Notes: generated from the letters alone by a model not told the origin. 64,000 bases of DNA from Axinella damicornis (GCA_963931865.1 OZ007509.1:8016027-8080026); one strand, 5' to 3'. Positions 1 through 11,804 are shown, counted from the first letter of the stretch. A program made the numbers and translations.

Positions 1-250
1 TAAAGATGGTCTGCATTCCATTCTATATATAGCTATGGACACAGCAGGGTCAGGATTACACACAGGGCCCTCACTCAGAAATCCAGTCTGTGTATTATAA
101 AGTAACCTTCACCCCTTACCGTGCATTTGGCCTGCCGTGGCTGATGTGTTGCAGGTACTAGATACAGAGTCCTAGCCTAAAGCTAGACTGTACATGTGGA
201 AACATGGGAAACCTATAATTATTATACCATAAGGCATGTTCTCACTAGAG

Positions 251-957
251 AAAGTTATCGATTATCGGACACCATCCATCGCGCTAGAGCGGAAGTTGTA
301 CAATTGCGGAAGTGGGCGTGACCTTCCGTCGATAGTGCACGTCCAGAGCTGTTTTCGTCTTTCCATCCAGTATTTATACTTGATACATCAGCACCATGTT
401 CGATAGACTAGAAGTAAATGGTAAAGAACAGCTCCATCTCGAGAACAACACGTCGTATGAACACCAGACTTGCGTTGTGTTGCTGAGAACTTCTCAGCGG
501 CTGCACATTCAGTGATGTCCGCATCGTGGTCCCAAAGCGGTGTTGGCGGCGTCCATACTAAAACACGGCGAAATCTACTATCCGATTAAAGAGGGCGAGA
601 CTTGGTCAACATTCCAATGACACCCCTCAGCGCCTGAGGCAGCTACAACACCAAAAATCAGGCGTGCAGCGGAAGGGTCTTGGGGCTCCACCAAGCTGCA
701 GAAATCCCGCCGAAAACTGGTTCAGAGGAAGCAACGGAGAGCGGCGTCCAATAATGCATACAATTGTCCGATTATAGCTGTTTCAGAGTTTTGTCTTTGA
801 CAGATTATAACTCCAGAGCCAAACAAGAGAGCAACCCCAAACTTGCAACGCACAGTGAGATGACTATCGACGGAAGGTCACGCCCACTTCCGCAATTGTA
901 CAACTTCCGCGCTAGCGCGTCCGAATATGGATGGTGTCCGATAATTGATAACCTTCT
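251..957. mobile_element. Nonautonomous DNA transposon with ~95-bp terminal inverted repeats
   Basis: The left arm (about 251-346) reappears inverted at about 861-957. Both arms carry GTTATCxATTATCGGACACC, then GCGGAAGTTGTACAATTGCG and the run ending in CCTTCCGTCGATAGT. The interior has no convincing coding sequence. No clear target duplication was found, so the superfamily is left open. Confidence 0.65.
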
Positions 958-1595
958 CTGTGTCATTTTGACGTTAGCTATAAACTGGTAGTGTGGAATA
1001 CTCATAAATAAAGTACACGTTCAAAACGTAATATTATGTGAGAAGCCATTACCCACAGGTTAGAAACCCTGGTGAGGTGTGTGACCACCAATGGCTTCTA
1101 TTGCACCAAGTTTTGTAACACACCTACTTCAAAGTAGCTACAGTAATTTGTAACTAGAGCCTAAGACATGTACACATGCGGATGCTGTATGTAGCTATTA
1201 CTAAGGAAGTATATATAATATATAGTATTTCTTGGGGGCTGTATGTGTGGAAAGGCAATGCCACGGCGAAATTCAAGTCTTTGAGAATATATGTATTGCA
1301 GAGAAAGCACATGTACTTCTCTGAAATTAAAGCCCCCATATTAATTTTATAAACTAACCTTAAGCTTCAATGTGATGAGGGTTAATTCAGGCATTAAATA
1401 TGTAGTTAGTGGGCACTTGACACATACTCTGCTGTAATGTGATCTTGACGGGACTTGTCGGAAACCCTACTGGATAAACTTAAATGTGGGTTCCTTACAT
1501 TGAATTATCATTCCAATTGTCGTTAGTAGCTATGTACGTTAATTATGGTCCCTGCAAGTGTGCCTGTGACATAACTACTAGCTAAAGGTTCTATC

Positions 1596-1697
1596 TAGCC
1601 TTGTTCCCAGGCCATTCTCACCAGTTACAGTATTGGATCACTTGCAGTATTCATACTGCAAGTGACTGGCGGTGAGATTGGCCTGGGAATGAGGCTA
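1596..1697. mobile_element. Short foldback element, TAGCC-TTCCCAGGCC family
   Basis: A hairpin of about 100 bp starts TAGCCTTGTTCCCAGGCC and ends GGCCTGGGAATGAGGCTA. An inner palindrome, GTATTCATACTGCAAGTGA, sits near the centre. The ends match other elements in this window (48931, 49287, 50324). No 9-bp target duplication is visible here, unlike the better preserved copies. Confidence 0.6.
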
Positions 1698-1816
1698 GTA
1701 GTGTTCCATTAGCACACTCAGTGAAATTGAAGCCACAACTTATTGTGCATGTATATACTGTAGACCACTCAGGGTAGATGCAGTAAGAACCACCAGGCCG
1801 ATTACATGCAGAGTTA

Positions 1817-2445
1817 GGGTATTCTGCAATATAATAGACAGAAGAAATTCGGAAGCAAGTTTGGATTCCAGATCCATTGCTGCATGCCCTGACTTTGACA
1901 TAGCATTACAGAACCTACTGTATGCATGAGATAGTTGTCGAAGCCTTCGGTCTCCCACTGCTAGCTAACGAGCTTTCTGAAAAACTATAGGTGAATCAGA
2001 AATAATAGAGCCAGTGTTACAAAATTCACTGCTAAACCTTACTGTAGAGCCCTCTACATGCAATGCAGTGGTACAGTGGAGTACCCCGATCGATGGACTC
2101 TATCACCAAGAAATACTTCTACTGAAGAGTGAGGGTATTCTGCAAGTATAATAGGCAGAAGAAATTCGGAAGCAAGTTTGGATTCCAGATCCATTGCTGC
2201 ATGCCCTGACTTTGACATAGCATTACAGAACCTACTGTATGCATGAGATAGTTGTCGAAGCCTTCGGTCTCCCACTAGCTAATGAGCTTTCTGACAAACT
2301 ATAGGTGAATCAGAAAGAATAGAGCCAGTGTTACAAAATTCACTGCTAAACCTTATTGTGGAGCCCTCTACATGCAATGTAGTGGTACAGTGGAGTACCC
2401 TGATGGACTCTATCACCAAGAAATACTTCTACTGAAGAGTGGCTA
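1817..2445. repeat. Tandem duplication, two units of about 315 bp
   Basis: The segment starting AGGGTATTCTGCAA (1817) repeats almost exactly from about 2133. Both copies contain TTCGGAAGCAAGTTTGGATT, GTTGTCGAAGCCTTCGGTCT and the CACTGCTAAACCTTA stretch. Similar ORFs on the minus strand of the two units arise from this duplication and do not look like genes. Confidence 0.85.
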
Positions 2446-3419
2446 AGCAGCGCGTGGTTGGGGACTAGAGAATCTCTGCCAAAAGCTCTGTCATGCATGC
2501 AGTGGTAACACATTGGACAACAGGATCGAATTTGTAAGGTCAAATTCATGATTCATCATTCCTCACATTGTAAACCATTTTGCTTGATCCCCATGCACTT
2601 GTGCATACCTATCACAACTAGCCAATACACAAACAACACTACCCATATTACCGGTAGCAGGAAACAGGAAGGATGTAACCAACGTAAACAGATACTCATC
2701 ATCACAATTGGGGCTCAAGTCTGAATGACTACCATCAGGTTTCAGTGTTGGGATCATGTGTCATATTGCCACAGCATACACTGTTACCTGGTTCCATGCA
2801 TGAAGTAATTAATTGAGTCTGGAACTTGGATCATCCAGAAAAAAAGATGCTAACAAACTTCGACAAACTTGGTATCCTTCTAGGTGCAAACTGCAACCCT
2901 ACAATCAATGATGGTTTGTTTAGCTATGTAATAGGTCCCTTCAACCTATAACACAAAGTGCATGGGGCATTCAAACTGCATGTGTGGGGAGTTGTTGGGG
3001 GATGGAGCTCACAGCAGTTCACCCTGCCGAAACTTCATTGGGTCAGTAGTGCATCTGCATTGGTCCCATGCTAAAGGGAACCAACCTCTCAAACTGTCTG
3101 CTAGGTTTTCTGCGGTCAGAGGAGTACCGTGTGACACTTGTACCACACTTTTTCAAGCCTATAATACATTGTATGTCTTGTTGAAATATACTGTAGAACC
3201 AAACACAATATGTTGATCATGTTGTCAGTATTATCTCCTATTGCCAACATAACTGTACTGTACAACAAACTACAAGCAAGTTATGTTCTTGAGCTCTATA
3301 ATAAGATATTCTTGTATGATACTGATCTGATTCAGTGCATGTAGTGCACATTCACGGTTTGTATTAGGACCTCCAGGAAGATCGGCCACATGCTGATGGA
3401 GATTCCTATCCAAATATCA
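2446..3419. other. Stretch with no recognised gene
   Basis: Only short ORFs occur here, none resembling a known family. The stretch lies on the 3' side of the minus-strand NIDO first exon and may be its intron, but I could not identify a second exon. Confidence 0.4.
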
Positions 3420-3420
3420 T

Positions 3421-3458
<38 letters not shown>

Positions 3459-3476
3459 CATCTATCCATCTATTTT
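3418..3476. repeat. (TCTA)n microsatellite
   Basis: About fourteen TCTA tetramers in a row, with a few TCCA interruptions at the right end. Confidence 0.95.
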
Positions 3477-3542
3477 GGGCAACTTCATTTTGGAAAAGAA
3501 ATTCCCTGCATGGTCAATGCATGATAAACAAGTAATATTTAC

Positions 3543-3749
3543 CGTGATGGAGTGTCTGCTTTTTCCGTAGAAAGGAAAGTGTTGTTGAAGGGTTACAGTT
3601 GCTGAAGTGTCATCTCCAGGAGGCAAGCTATCATCTCCAAATTTGAGGCCAAAAGGGAACAGGTCTGTCAAGGGAACTGCAGCCACGTGCGCTACCAGGC
3701 AGCAGACCAAAACTGCCGGCAAAAACAAGTACTTCTTCTTGCAGCCCAT
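3543..3749 (-). CDS. First exon of a secreted NIDO (nidogen-like) domain protein
   Basis: This is an initiating exon of 69 codons ending at a GTAAAT donor (3537-3542). The protein begins MGCKKKYLFLPAVLVCCLV, a classical signal peptide with probable cleavage after VAAV or nearby. The mature part runs LFPFGLKFGDDSLPPGDD and then FPFYGKS. This is the opening of the NIDO domain of nidogen, alpha-tectorin, mucin-4 and SNED-type proteins, where an acidic GD..LPPGDD run precedes an FPFYG/FPFFG strand. The exon stops where the family normally continues into VxxNGxxSF. Family role: extracellular matrix or adhesion. I did not find exon 2 in the 3.5 kb that remain on the 3' side, so the gene is partial or the exon is an orphan. 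The start is the only ATG before the signal sequence. Confidence 0.6.
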
Positions 3750-4707
3750 GATTTACAGTAGCTAAAACTGCAACTGGTAAGAAGTATCCATGCGCACGTA
3801 TTAATTGGGAATGCGCATGCAAGCATGCTTACAGCACGCATGCATGCGTTCGGGGAATTATAATTGCGGGACTGTCGCAGCCTGGTACGTGTACATACGC
3901 AGAAAATACGGTGCCAGGACACTGAATCTCCATATGCATTACATCGTCCGTTGCGCGTTGCGTGGAACGGGACCACCCTTCGATCGTACTACAACAACGT
4001 TGGGACTAAAAGCGGTTATCTGTCAAACGACTGTGAGTTAGTTACTAAGTCTTTTATAAGTCAGGAGAATTATACAATACAGTGTCCCTCAGGGAGCTAA
4101 TTATATAGGTTGCAACGCGAAGTTGTCATTCGCTCCAGTGTTGGTGTCCCTCACTCCAGTATACTGATGCCCAATAATGCCCCATGACATTTACCACTCC
4201 TCAACAAGCTCATCAGGCCAGGTCGTGTTGATCCCCCAAGTGTCCTTCCCCAAATTCCAACTGCAGGGTGATCTCAGATGTCCCTCACACCTCTTAAGTC
4301 GGCACAAAGGGGGAAAATTCCAACCACTATACAAGGAATGTACAAGGGATTAGCTAAGAATGGAGAAATGTGGTCTCCAAATGCACAATGTCATGTCCAG
4401 GACAGTTAGCGAGAGTCTCTGCATGAAACCATCAAACATTATGCTGCAACTTGAGGGACATTTCTGTTAATGTTGCTGGAGTGAGGACAACAATAACTGA
4501 CCTCTACAGTTGTCTTGCATGAATATGAGAGCTTGCTCTCATCGATCCCTAGCCGAAAGTGATCACTTTGGGGGATGCCATGCACGAACAATCAACCTTG
4601 TAGCATATTATATGTTTATGTACTCTGTATACTGCTATAGCTGGTGTTATACTGTTGATGTATCCATTCACACACTGCAGAATCAGTATAGTATGACCAT
4701 TCTTTGA

Positions 4708-4963
4708 ATGCAGTTACGTCCAATGCGTCTGGGAAGGCTGATGTTCTGGTGGTGTACAGCACAGTCATTGATACTACTCATCTTTGGAGGAGTTTGTTAT
4801 ATCACAACTAATGATCCAGAGAATGTGGTTGGAGGAATGACTGTGACAAAGAATTCACGAACAGGTTCAGTGATTGTGATCTGTTCTAGTCTAGATCTCA
4901 GTGGGAGAGGAAGCTTTAAGCATTGCACGAACTCTTTAAGATGCCTTGTTGTCACCTTTAGTA
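4708..4963 (+). CDS. Sulfotransferase exon 1 (membrane anchor)
   Basis: Encodes MQLRPMRLGRLMFWWCTAQ followed by LILLIFGGVCYI, a signal anchor. The proposed end is at AGTA before GTAAGG. The open frame continues to a TAG at 5047-5049, so an unspliced reading is possible but would separate the anchor from the catalytic exons. Confidence 0.5.
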
Positions 4964-7900
4964 GTAAGGCTTCATGTGACAGACTCATGGAACACTTACC
5001 CTGCCCGCCTATTTCTCAGTCTAAGATCCATTGTGACTTTACCAACTAGAGGTGTTCATAGAACACATACCCCGCGCGGAACGTCTTCAGGATACAGTGA
5101 AGCTTCAATCGACGTGACATATCTGCCGATGCGCATCGAACAGGTGCTATTGTGTATACTGTGACGGTTCGTGTATGGCATACTCCAAGGAGTGCATGGG
5201 AGTGACCACTTACCGTTTATACAACAACGTGCATATTGTGAAGCTGAAGAGGTGGGGCCACATGTTAGGAAATAGCTGGTAGGAAGTAGCCGAAATACAG
5301 CGAAACGAAGCGCCTTGACTTCAGTCAGGTACACATAGAGCAATTTTTGGCTAGGACTCCCTTTCGATGGTTTTATGAGAGTCTATGTGGCGAGATTTCA
5401 ATTTTTTGACAAGACAGACAGACAGACTGACTGACAGACGGACAAAACCGATTGCTTAACCTCGCTTCACGCATGCATGCGCAGGGTAATGACAACACTG
5501 TTGCACTCCTCACAGGATAGAATGTAGCACCTCCCTTCATTGGTACTATAGCTAGAATTAACCTACCAGAGCCTGGTGAAATTATGCAGGTGTTAACAAC
5601 CATTTCCTTACCCTGCAATATGGCCACTTTTGCCTCCGTTCATTGCATGCCATCATCTTCATCTGTTCCACATTCTATTCCATGTTCCATTCCTCATTCC
5701 ATTCCCATTCCATGTTTTGCATGTTGGCACTCGTACTTGTGAGTAATTTGGTAGCTACCTGTTATTGTATACAGCAAACTACAATGTAAATGAACCGGCC
5801 ATAATTCAGACTTGCTAGATTATCCCATGAGAACTGTAGCTAAAGTGCCAGTCAATGTTCGCAGCAGGTTGGTTTGCTCACTCTGGTTCTGACCCATCAG
5901 TTATCTGATCAAAGTAACCTGGCAGCAATGTGTGTATAGTGGATTGTTTAATTTGCTATTGTACTATAGCAAGCTGTGCACTCACTGCATATAAATTGTC
6001 ACACACACACTCACTCACTCCTGTCAATACATGCTATAAATTTATTACAGGAAGGCAGTTGCAGGGTGAATGGCCCAGTGCAGAGATAGTTTACAAAACT
6101 GAGCATCCAGATATTGAATTGCGAGGAAAAGTGAGTAGCTATTTAGTAAGGTCACTATTATGAATTGACTGTGTTATAATGGTGCATGTTCATGCAGGTC
6201 CAACAAGAACGCATCAGTGAGTACTGCAACAGGTACAACTCCCCCGGTGGGCAGCACTTTCCAACAAGTGACAAGGATGTCTTCCAGTTCCGGAGACACC
6301 TCTTGTTTGATGACAAACGGAAAGTAGTATTCTGTTTCATACCAAAGGTATTATATCCAGACGGAATAGATAGTTGCATAGGTACACCTGTACTCAAAAG
6401 ATGTAATAGAATGAAGAATCTTCCACTCTGCAGTCAGGTGATGTTTATGTGACTTCATATTCAGTGAGTAAAGTAGGGGGAGGGTGCCGAAGAACGACTG
6501 GCTTGCTGAGCTTGACTACTATAGTACATAGTAGGTATAGGAGTAGTCAGAATCTGCCTAAGATCATGACCGAGATGTAATAACCAATGTGTCGACCTGG
6601 GTAGGTCTTCCTCAAGGTTGTACACCTTGAGGAAGACCTACCCTGGTCGAAACGTTCGTTGATTACATCTCGGTCACGAACTTTAGCAGATTCTGACTAC
6701 TCCTACCTGCTATGTAGCTATTCATATTCAGCCTTGGATCAGCAAATTTGGAAAGAAGCAGTAGCCTGTAGTAGCTAGGTACCAGTGAAAGCTTGGTTTC
6801 TGGTGAGAGTGTTTGGAATGGCTGATGTATAGTAGCTATATATAGTACAAGCTATAGCTACCCCACACTCTGTGGCGTCACTCTTAGTGAATAGTTCCAC
6901 CCGCACTGCGAGTACTGAAGTGAACATAGTATTAATGGCATCAGCTGGAGCAGACTCACCATTCACGTACTTTGTGGTGTCACCCTTTCCACTTCATGCT
7001 CCAGCCTAAAGCAGATTTGCATTGCTCTGGTTGGCATAGGTAACCAACAAGGCATGTCAAACAGATAAATTAGCTGTCATGGCAAAAATTTTAAGAGAAC
7101 AGTGGATACATCAAGGCTTCCAGATTTATAGCAAGCTTGTATACTGTAACTGAAGTTGCAGTTGACTGAGTATAACCTGCCCTCTTGCTTCCAGTATTCA
7201 TTGATCTTGTATGGTTACAGGCTGTTTGTAATGCATGTAGGTTGGCTGCACTAATATGAAACGATTGATGCTATACATGGCTGGAAGACTACCAATGAAA
7301 ACACTAGATTGGAAGTGGGTCGAGGACAGCATCTACCTTGAACCTGCCATTAAGCACGCATCGTTCCTAAACCTAAGTTTGACAGACAGTGACAGGGTGA
7401 CTCGACTGCAGTCCTACTACAAGTTTGCAATAGTGAGAAACCCCCTAGAAAGAATTGTATCAGCATTCAGGAACAAAGTTGAACCACCTCTGAAGCGTGA
7501 TCCTAACACTTGGTACATATTCCCTGAAAAATCCAAGATAGAAATCTTGCAAAAGTATCGCCCAGATGAACTACTCTACTGGCAGAAAATGGCTCAACAC
7601 AAGGACTTCAATATTAGTGTGACATTTTCTGATTTTATCAGGTACCTTATTGATACTGACTGGCCAGATCTACAGGAACACTTTCAACCACAAATACAGA
7701 CCTGCCACCCTTGCCTGGTCAAGTACAACTTTTACGGCAACTTTAGGAATTTCTCCGGTGATGTAGCACAACTCATCAAAAGATTTCAGACCAACCCAAT
7801 GTTCTACAAAGACAAAAGTCTGCATACGAACTCAGACCAGACGAAGAGGCATTTGGCTCATTACTACAACTCATTGCTGCATCGAGATAAGCTGCAGCTG

Positions 7901-8002
7901 TTGGGAAAATGGTATGATGAATTTGCCTTCTACTACACACTTTATCCTTCGGAGAGGTTTGCCCACTTCAAATTGCTAGGCATTCATGAACCAGTATTCT
8001 GA
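4708..8002 (+). CDS. Carbohydrate sulfotransferase, HNK-1/chondroitin 4-O type (exons 4708-4963, 6051-6130, 6198-6347, 7241-8002)
   Basis: A predicted type II Golgi enzyme that transfers sulfate from PAPS to a hydroxyl of a glycan, as in the CHST8-14 family (Sulfotransfer_2). Joined, the four exons give about 415 residues. Exon 1 supplies a short cytosolic tail and a membrane anchor (about residues 11-32). Exon 3 ends in the 5'-phosphosulfate loop VVFCFIPK, and exon 4 continues VGCTNMKRLM, so the loop spans a phase-0 intron as in animal relatives. The 3'-phosphate motif is AIVRNPLERIVSAFRNK. The usual Trp of TNWKR is Met here. Exons 2-4 have clean AG/GT borders and matching phases (1,0,0). 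The exon 1 donor (GTAAGG at 4964) is chosen because it gives phase 1; an alternative GTTCAG donor lies upstream and another small exon could exist. The acceptor sugar cannot be told. Confidence 0.8.
6051..6130 (+). CDS. Sulfotransferase exon 2
   Basis: An 80-bp exon between TTTATTACAG and GTGAGTAG, entering in phase 1 and leaving in phase 0. It encodes RQLQGEWPSAEIVYKTEHP and then DIELRGK, stem or early catalytic sequence. Confidence 0.65.
6198..6347 (+). CDS. Sulfotransferase exon 3 (PAPS 5' loop)
   Basis: A 150-bp phase-0 exon after CATGCAG, ending CCAAAG before GTATTA. It carries ERISEYCNRYN and KVVFCFIPK. The latter is the start of the PAPS-binding loop conserved across HNK-1-family sulfotransferases. 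Confidence 0.8.
6525..6716. mobile_element. Foldback element in sulfotransferase intron 3
   Basis: An almost perfect hairpin with about 90-bp arms. Outer ends are TACATAGTAGGTATAGGAGT and ACTCCTACCTGCTATGTA. Inner arms are GGTAGGTCTTCCTCAAGG and CCTTGAGGAAGACCTACC, separated by TTGTACA. No coding content. Confidence 0.75.
7241..8002 (+). CDS. Sulfotransferase exon 4 (catalytic domain, terminal)
   Basis: Starts after ATGCATGTAG with VGCTNMKRLM in phase 0 and ends at TGA 8000-8002, giving 253 residues. It holds the 3'-phosphate binding segment FAIVRNPLERIVSAFRNK (roughly residues 60-80 of the exon), the acidic/aromatic YRPDELLYW region, and a C-terminal RHLAHYYNSLLHRDKLQLLG block typical of the family end. 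No frameshift or stop interrupts it. Confidence 0.85.
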   Translation, partial: VGCTNMKRLMLYMAGRLPMKTLDWKWVEDSIYLEPAIKHASFLNLSLTDSDRVTRLQSYYKFAIVRNPLERIVSAFRNKVEPPLKRDPNTWYIFPEKSKIEILQKYRPDELLYWQKMAQHKDFNISVTFSDFIRYLIDTDWPDLQEHFQPQIQTCHPCLVKYNFYGNFRNFSGDVAQLIKRFQTNPMFYKDKSLHTNSDQTKRHLAHYYNSLLHRDKLQLLGKWYDEFAFYYTLYPSERFAHFKLLGIHEPVF

Positions 8003-8131
8003 CAAGACAGATGTCTATATCATGTTTGCGCTTGTTCCAAATATATTTTATACAGAATGATAATAATTTATGCATTACTGCATTTTTCATTCCGATTGTA
8101 AGTTTGTGTCTGCCGAAAAGTATAGTGGCAC

Positions 8132-8952
8132 TGCAAAAAATGATTACCTTACCACAATGCTTCACCCAAACATAGAATACATGCAGGAGATTACATGTAG
8201 AAGGCAGGCATCAGCAAGGATTCTTTGGAATGAATATATAATTGCACTGGCTGAGTCTGGCTCCTTTCTCTAATCAGGAATTGGTACCAGTGTAGATCTA
8301 ATTATAGAACACATGCCAACATGCAGTTCAAGTTGTTCATGGTAGGCAGATTGCAGTTGGTGTTTTTTTGAATTTTTGAATTTGAAAGAATTTATTCACC
8401 AAAGGATGAATAGAAAGGGAGTATGAGCAGAAGGTAACAAGACCTCATGATGGTGGCTCACTCCAAGGAAAATAAAATACATGGAAAGAAATATAATATT
8501 ATGTACACAACAGAGAAAACACACTAACCTCAAGTATACGTGCAGTGTACAACACATAACAGCGTGCTTTGACAGCAAATTAGTCCATTAGGCCCAATCA
8601 AGGTCAAGTTACAGGAAGGAGAGACAAGGAATGCTGCTTTATATATTGAATAAAACATGACCTATTCCTTCCTGAGATCCTCATGCTATATTAGTATGCC
8701 TCCCGTGAAAATGCAATGGAAGTTCAACCAATTGAGTTGGTGGCTATACATGCAGTTGCAGTATCTGTTCACACTGTTTAGAAGTGAAGGTTGATTGATA
8801 TTTCTTCCAAGCTCTATGATGGTAAAGGTGTCCCAATTGGAACCAGCAGTGACTTAATTTGGATTGTACACTGACTGGACTATGAAAATTACGAACACAT
8901 CTGCCACGGATTTAATTTTGGGGTTGTAAGTTCTTGTAGTGAGCAAAGCTAG
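8132..8952. repeat. Direct duplication, copy 1 (partner 9398-9968)
   Basis: Begins GCAAAAAATGATTACCTTAC and ends near GTGAGCAAAGCTAG. The partner reads the same in order with small indels. Copy 1 also contains a ~195-bp insertion absent from copy 2. Confidence 0.8.
8367..8562 (-). mobile_element. Retroposed 3' fragment with tandem TTCAAA tail
   Basis: Sequence present in copy 1 of the duplication but missing in copy 2, between TTGGTG and TGCTTTGACAG. On the minus strand it ends with an AATAAA-like signal (GGTGAATAAATTC) followed by TTCAAATTCAAAAATTCAAA and a short A run. That is the signature of a 5'-truncated LINE or processed transcript. The source element was not identified. Confidence 0.5.
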
Positions 8953-8957
8953 AAAAG

Positions 8958-9404
8958 CCCAAATGTGGCAGCTGTTCAGAATCAGCTGCAGCTACAAATG
9001 TAAGCAATGTACATGGACCTCAGAGAGAAAACCCATTGCATCAGGCCTACCGGGGTATTATGGTCAACCTCTATAGTTTCAGGTAGGAGTAGGAATGCAG
9101 AGCAGGTTTCATGCAGGTACTGGGCTTCATTAATGGCCAGGGATGGTGATGACATCATCACTGAACACTCGCTTGAGTTACCATAAATGGCATCACTGAA
9201 CTTGTACACCCCATACATCATTCCTATTGCTAAGAAACATGACCTAGCTTAACTGCTTTTCCTCTAGGCTTAAGCTTGTAATAATGCATGCTTAATTCCT
9301 GGCTTGGCTCCTTGTACCCTCCAGGACATCTGCAACGGAGAAATCATTAGCTGGGTTAAAGCAACTCTTCTGTTTTCTAATGATACTGTTGCAGCTTGCA
9401 AAAA
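8958..9404. repeat. Inverted duplication, left arm (partner 10283-10728)
   Basis: Starts CCCAAATGTGGCAGCTGTTC. The whole arm reappears inverted, ending at 10728 with GCAGCTGCCACATTTGGG-like sequence. ORFs in both arms arise from the repeat. Confidence 0.85.
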
Positions 9405-9968
9405 TTATTACATTACCACAATACTTCACCCAAACATTAGAATACATGCAGGAGATTGTAGAAGGCAGCAGCAAGGATACTTTGGAATGAATTATATAAT
9501 TGCACTGGCTCCTTCTCTAACTCAGGAATGGTACAAGTGTAGATCTAATTATAGAGCCCATGCCAAGCAGTTCAAGTTGTTTATGGTAGGCACATTGCAG
9601 TTGGTGCTTTGACAGAAGCAACAACAAATTAGTCCATTAGGCCCAATCAAGGTCAAGTTACAGGAAGGAATGCTGCTTCAACATTGAATAAAACATGACC
9701 TATTCCTTCCTGAGATCCCCATGCTATAGTGACATATACTTAGTATGCCTCCCGTGAAAATGTAATGGAAGTTCAACCAATTGAGTTGGTGGTTACATGC
9801 AGTTGCAGTATCTGTTCACACTGTTTAGAAGTGAAGGTATTTCTTCCAAGCTCTATGATGGTAAAGCAGTGACTTTCGATTGTACACTGACTGGACTATG
9901 AAAATTACGAACACATCTGCCACGGATTCAATTTTGTGGTTGTAAGTTCTTGCTGTGAGCAAAGCTAG
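9398..9968. repeat. Direct duplication, copy 2
   Basis: Matches 8132-8952 in the same orientation, lacking the retroposed insert. It overlaps the inner end of the inverted arm by a few bases. Confidence 0.8.
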
Positions 9969-10282
9969 TGCTCCTGAATCTTAACCTTTGGAGTGTTCTT
10001 TGGACAGCTATCTCGTGGTCATTTCTGATTTTTAACAATGCATGCAGCGTTTCTTCATTGTATACATTCATCCAATTTAGCATCATAATTATATAGAATG
10101 GAACCAGCATAATTTTCCCACCTACTTGAGCACCCACATCGCACCTCTTCTTATGTAACCAAATAAGGGTATATGTTTTAGGTTGCTGCGTTTAGGCCAA
10201 TGCTGGTTCCATGCTATATATGATGCTAAGTTGGATGCTCCTTCTCGTTATGGGCTGGCTATGGTAGATATTGAACTTAGCA

Positions 10283-10728
10283 TTTTGCAAGCTGCAACAG
10301 TATCATTAGAATAACAGAAGAGTTGCTTTAACCCAGCTAATGATTTCTCAGTTGCAGATGTCCTGGAGGGTACAAGGAGCCAAGCCAGGAAGCATAGCAT
10401 TATTGGTATACCAGAAATGTTACAAGCTTAAGCCTAGAGGAAAAGCAGTTAAGCTAGGTCATGTTTCTTAGCAATAGGAACGATGTATGGGGTGTACAAG
10501 TTCAGTAATGCCATTTATGTTAACTCAATTTTGTTCAGTGATGATGTCATCACCATCCCTGGCCACCTGCATGAAACCTGCTCTGCATTCCTACTCCTTC
10601 TACCTGAAACTATGGAGGTTGACCATAATACCCCGGTAGGCCTAATGCAATGGGTTTTCTCTCTGAGGTCCATGTGCATTGCTTACATTTGTAGCTGCAG
10701 CTGATTCTGAACAGCTGCCACATTTGGG
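10283..10728. repeat. Inverted duplication, right arm
   Basis: Reverse complement of 8958-9404. It includes CCTGGAGGGTACAAGGAGCC and the CCCCGGTAGGCCTAATGCAA segment. Confidence 0.85.
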
Positions 10729-11804
10729 TGTATTGTGAAGAGTTCATCTGACATTACACTCCTGGTAGGGGAAAAATTGTATTCATTCCTTGTTATCTAG
10801 TTTGTTCATGAAAACTATTTCATTGTGGACTTGCCAATATAGCTACTGCTAGACAAAAGGGAAAACAAAATGGGGAGTGGAGTAAACAAACTGGGACCAC
10901 ACTGGTGATCATGAGTACCAGCCTAGCTACATGCTGTTGATTTCAACTTTCTTTGAACACAAGGCTGTTGATTGTTCTGATTGCCGATTATAACCAGAAT
11001 CAGCAGGAGCACATAATGAGTACTAATGACAAAGGGAGCAGCTGAAATCAACAGCAGCATTGAGTTAGTTTTGGCCTCACCATTTATATGTGACTACAGT
11101 AGGGATTCCCAACTTGCTGTATATGGTCAGCCTGGCCCAGCACTATTGTCTAGTGCTTGCAATCTGCATATGTGTTACTGATCCCAAGTCTGAGGCTGGC
11201 TTCTACATGCTCCTACGTATATATGTATGCCCCTAAGAGTCATCGATATAAACAAGCACTGTACTACTTTGTACTTTGTTGCGTTTGACTTTTCTAACTG
11301 GATGCTCTTCAATTGCTTGACTCTGTTCATGCAGATGCATGGATGCTCATTATTATGAACTCTTGACCTTAGAGACCAAGATATTTCTTCAATCTCCCTT
11401 GTTACCAGGCAAGATGTAGCAAAAGCTCATGCACCTGCCATCACTAAGTGCTTATAATTGTATCCCACTGGGGTAGCCTAGCAACATGAAACATGATGAC
11501 GGGTAAGGCACACCAATTAAGTAATGACAACGGAATGCGATTGATTGCATACTTAGGACTTTTATAGCTGTAATTAATTGACAAAACCCTTTGGTTGGAT
11601 CAAAGCAATTAGCTTTGCATGCCTGACTCGCTAATTCAAACTTTGTTCTGCATGGAGTGTGATGATAACGTATTTGATATGTTACTGACCAAAAGATGGT
11701 GTGCAATATGCTTGGTGAAGCTTCTTCTTAAGCAAATTGCCTGTGACAAACCTCCAGTTTTGTTGGAGTGCATAATTAACAGAATTTGCAAAAACTGAGG
11801 AATC
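10729..11804. other. Stretch with no recognised gene
   Basis: Only short ORFs without family resemblance. Near 10753-10785 lies TTACACTCCTGGTAGGGG, a repeat end also seen inside the LTR element near 21890-21915. Confidence 0.4.

Noticed and set aside
1740..2275. Two similar 72-73 residue minus-strand ORFs as a duplicated gene
   Set aside because: They simply reflect the 315-bp tandem duplication; no motif and no conserved start context.
5380..5450. (GACA)/(GACT)-type short repeat and 25400-25443 (GACA)n as a CRISPR-like array
   Set aside because: Plain microsatellites without spacers.
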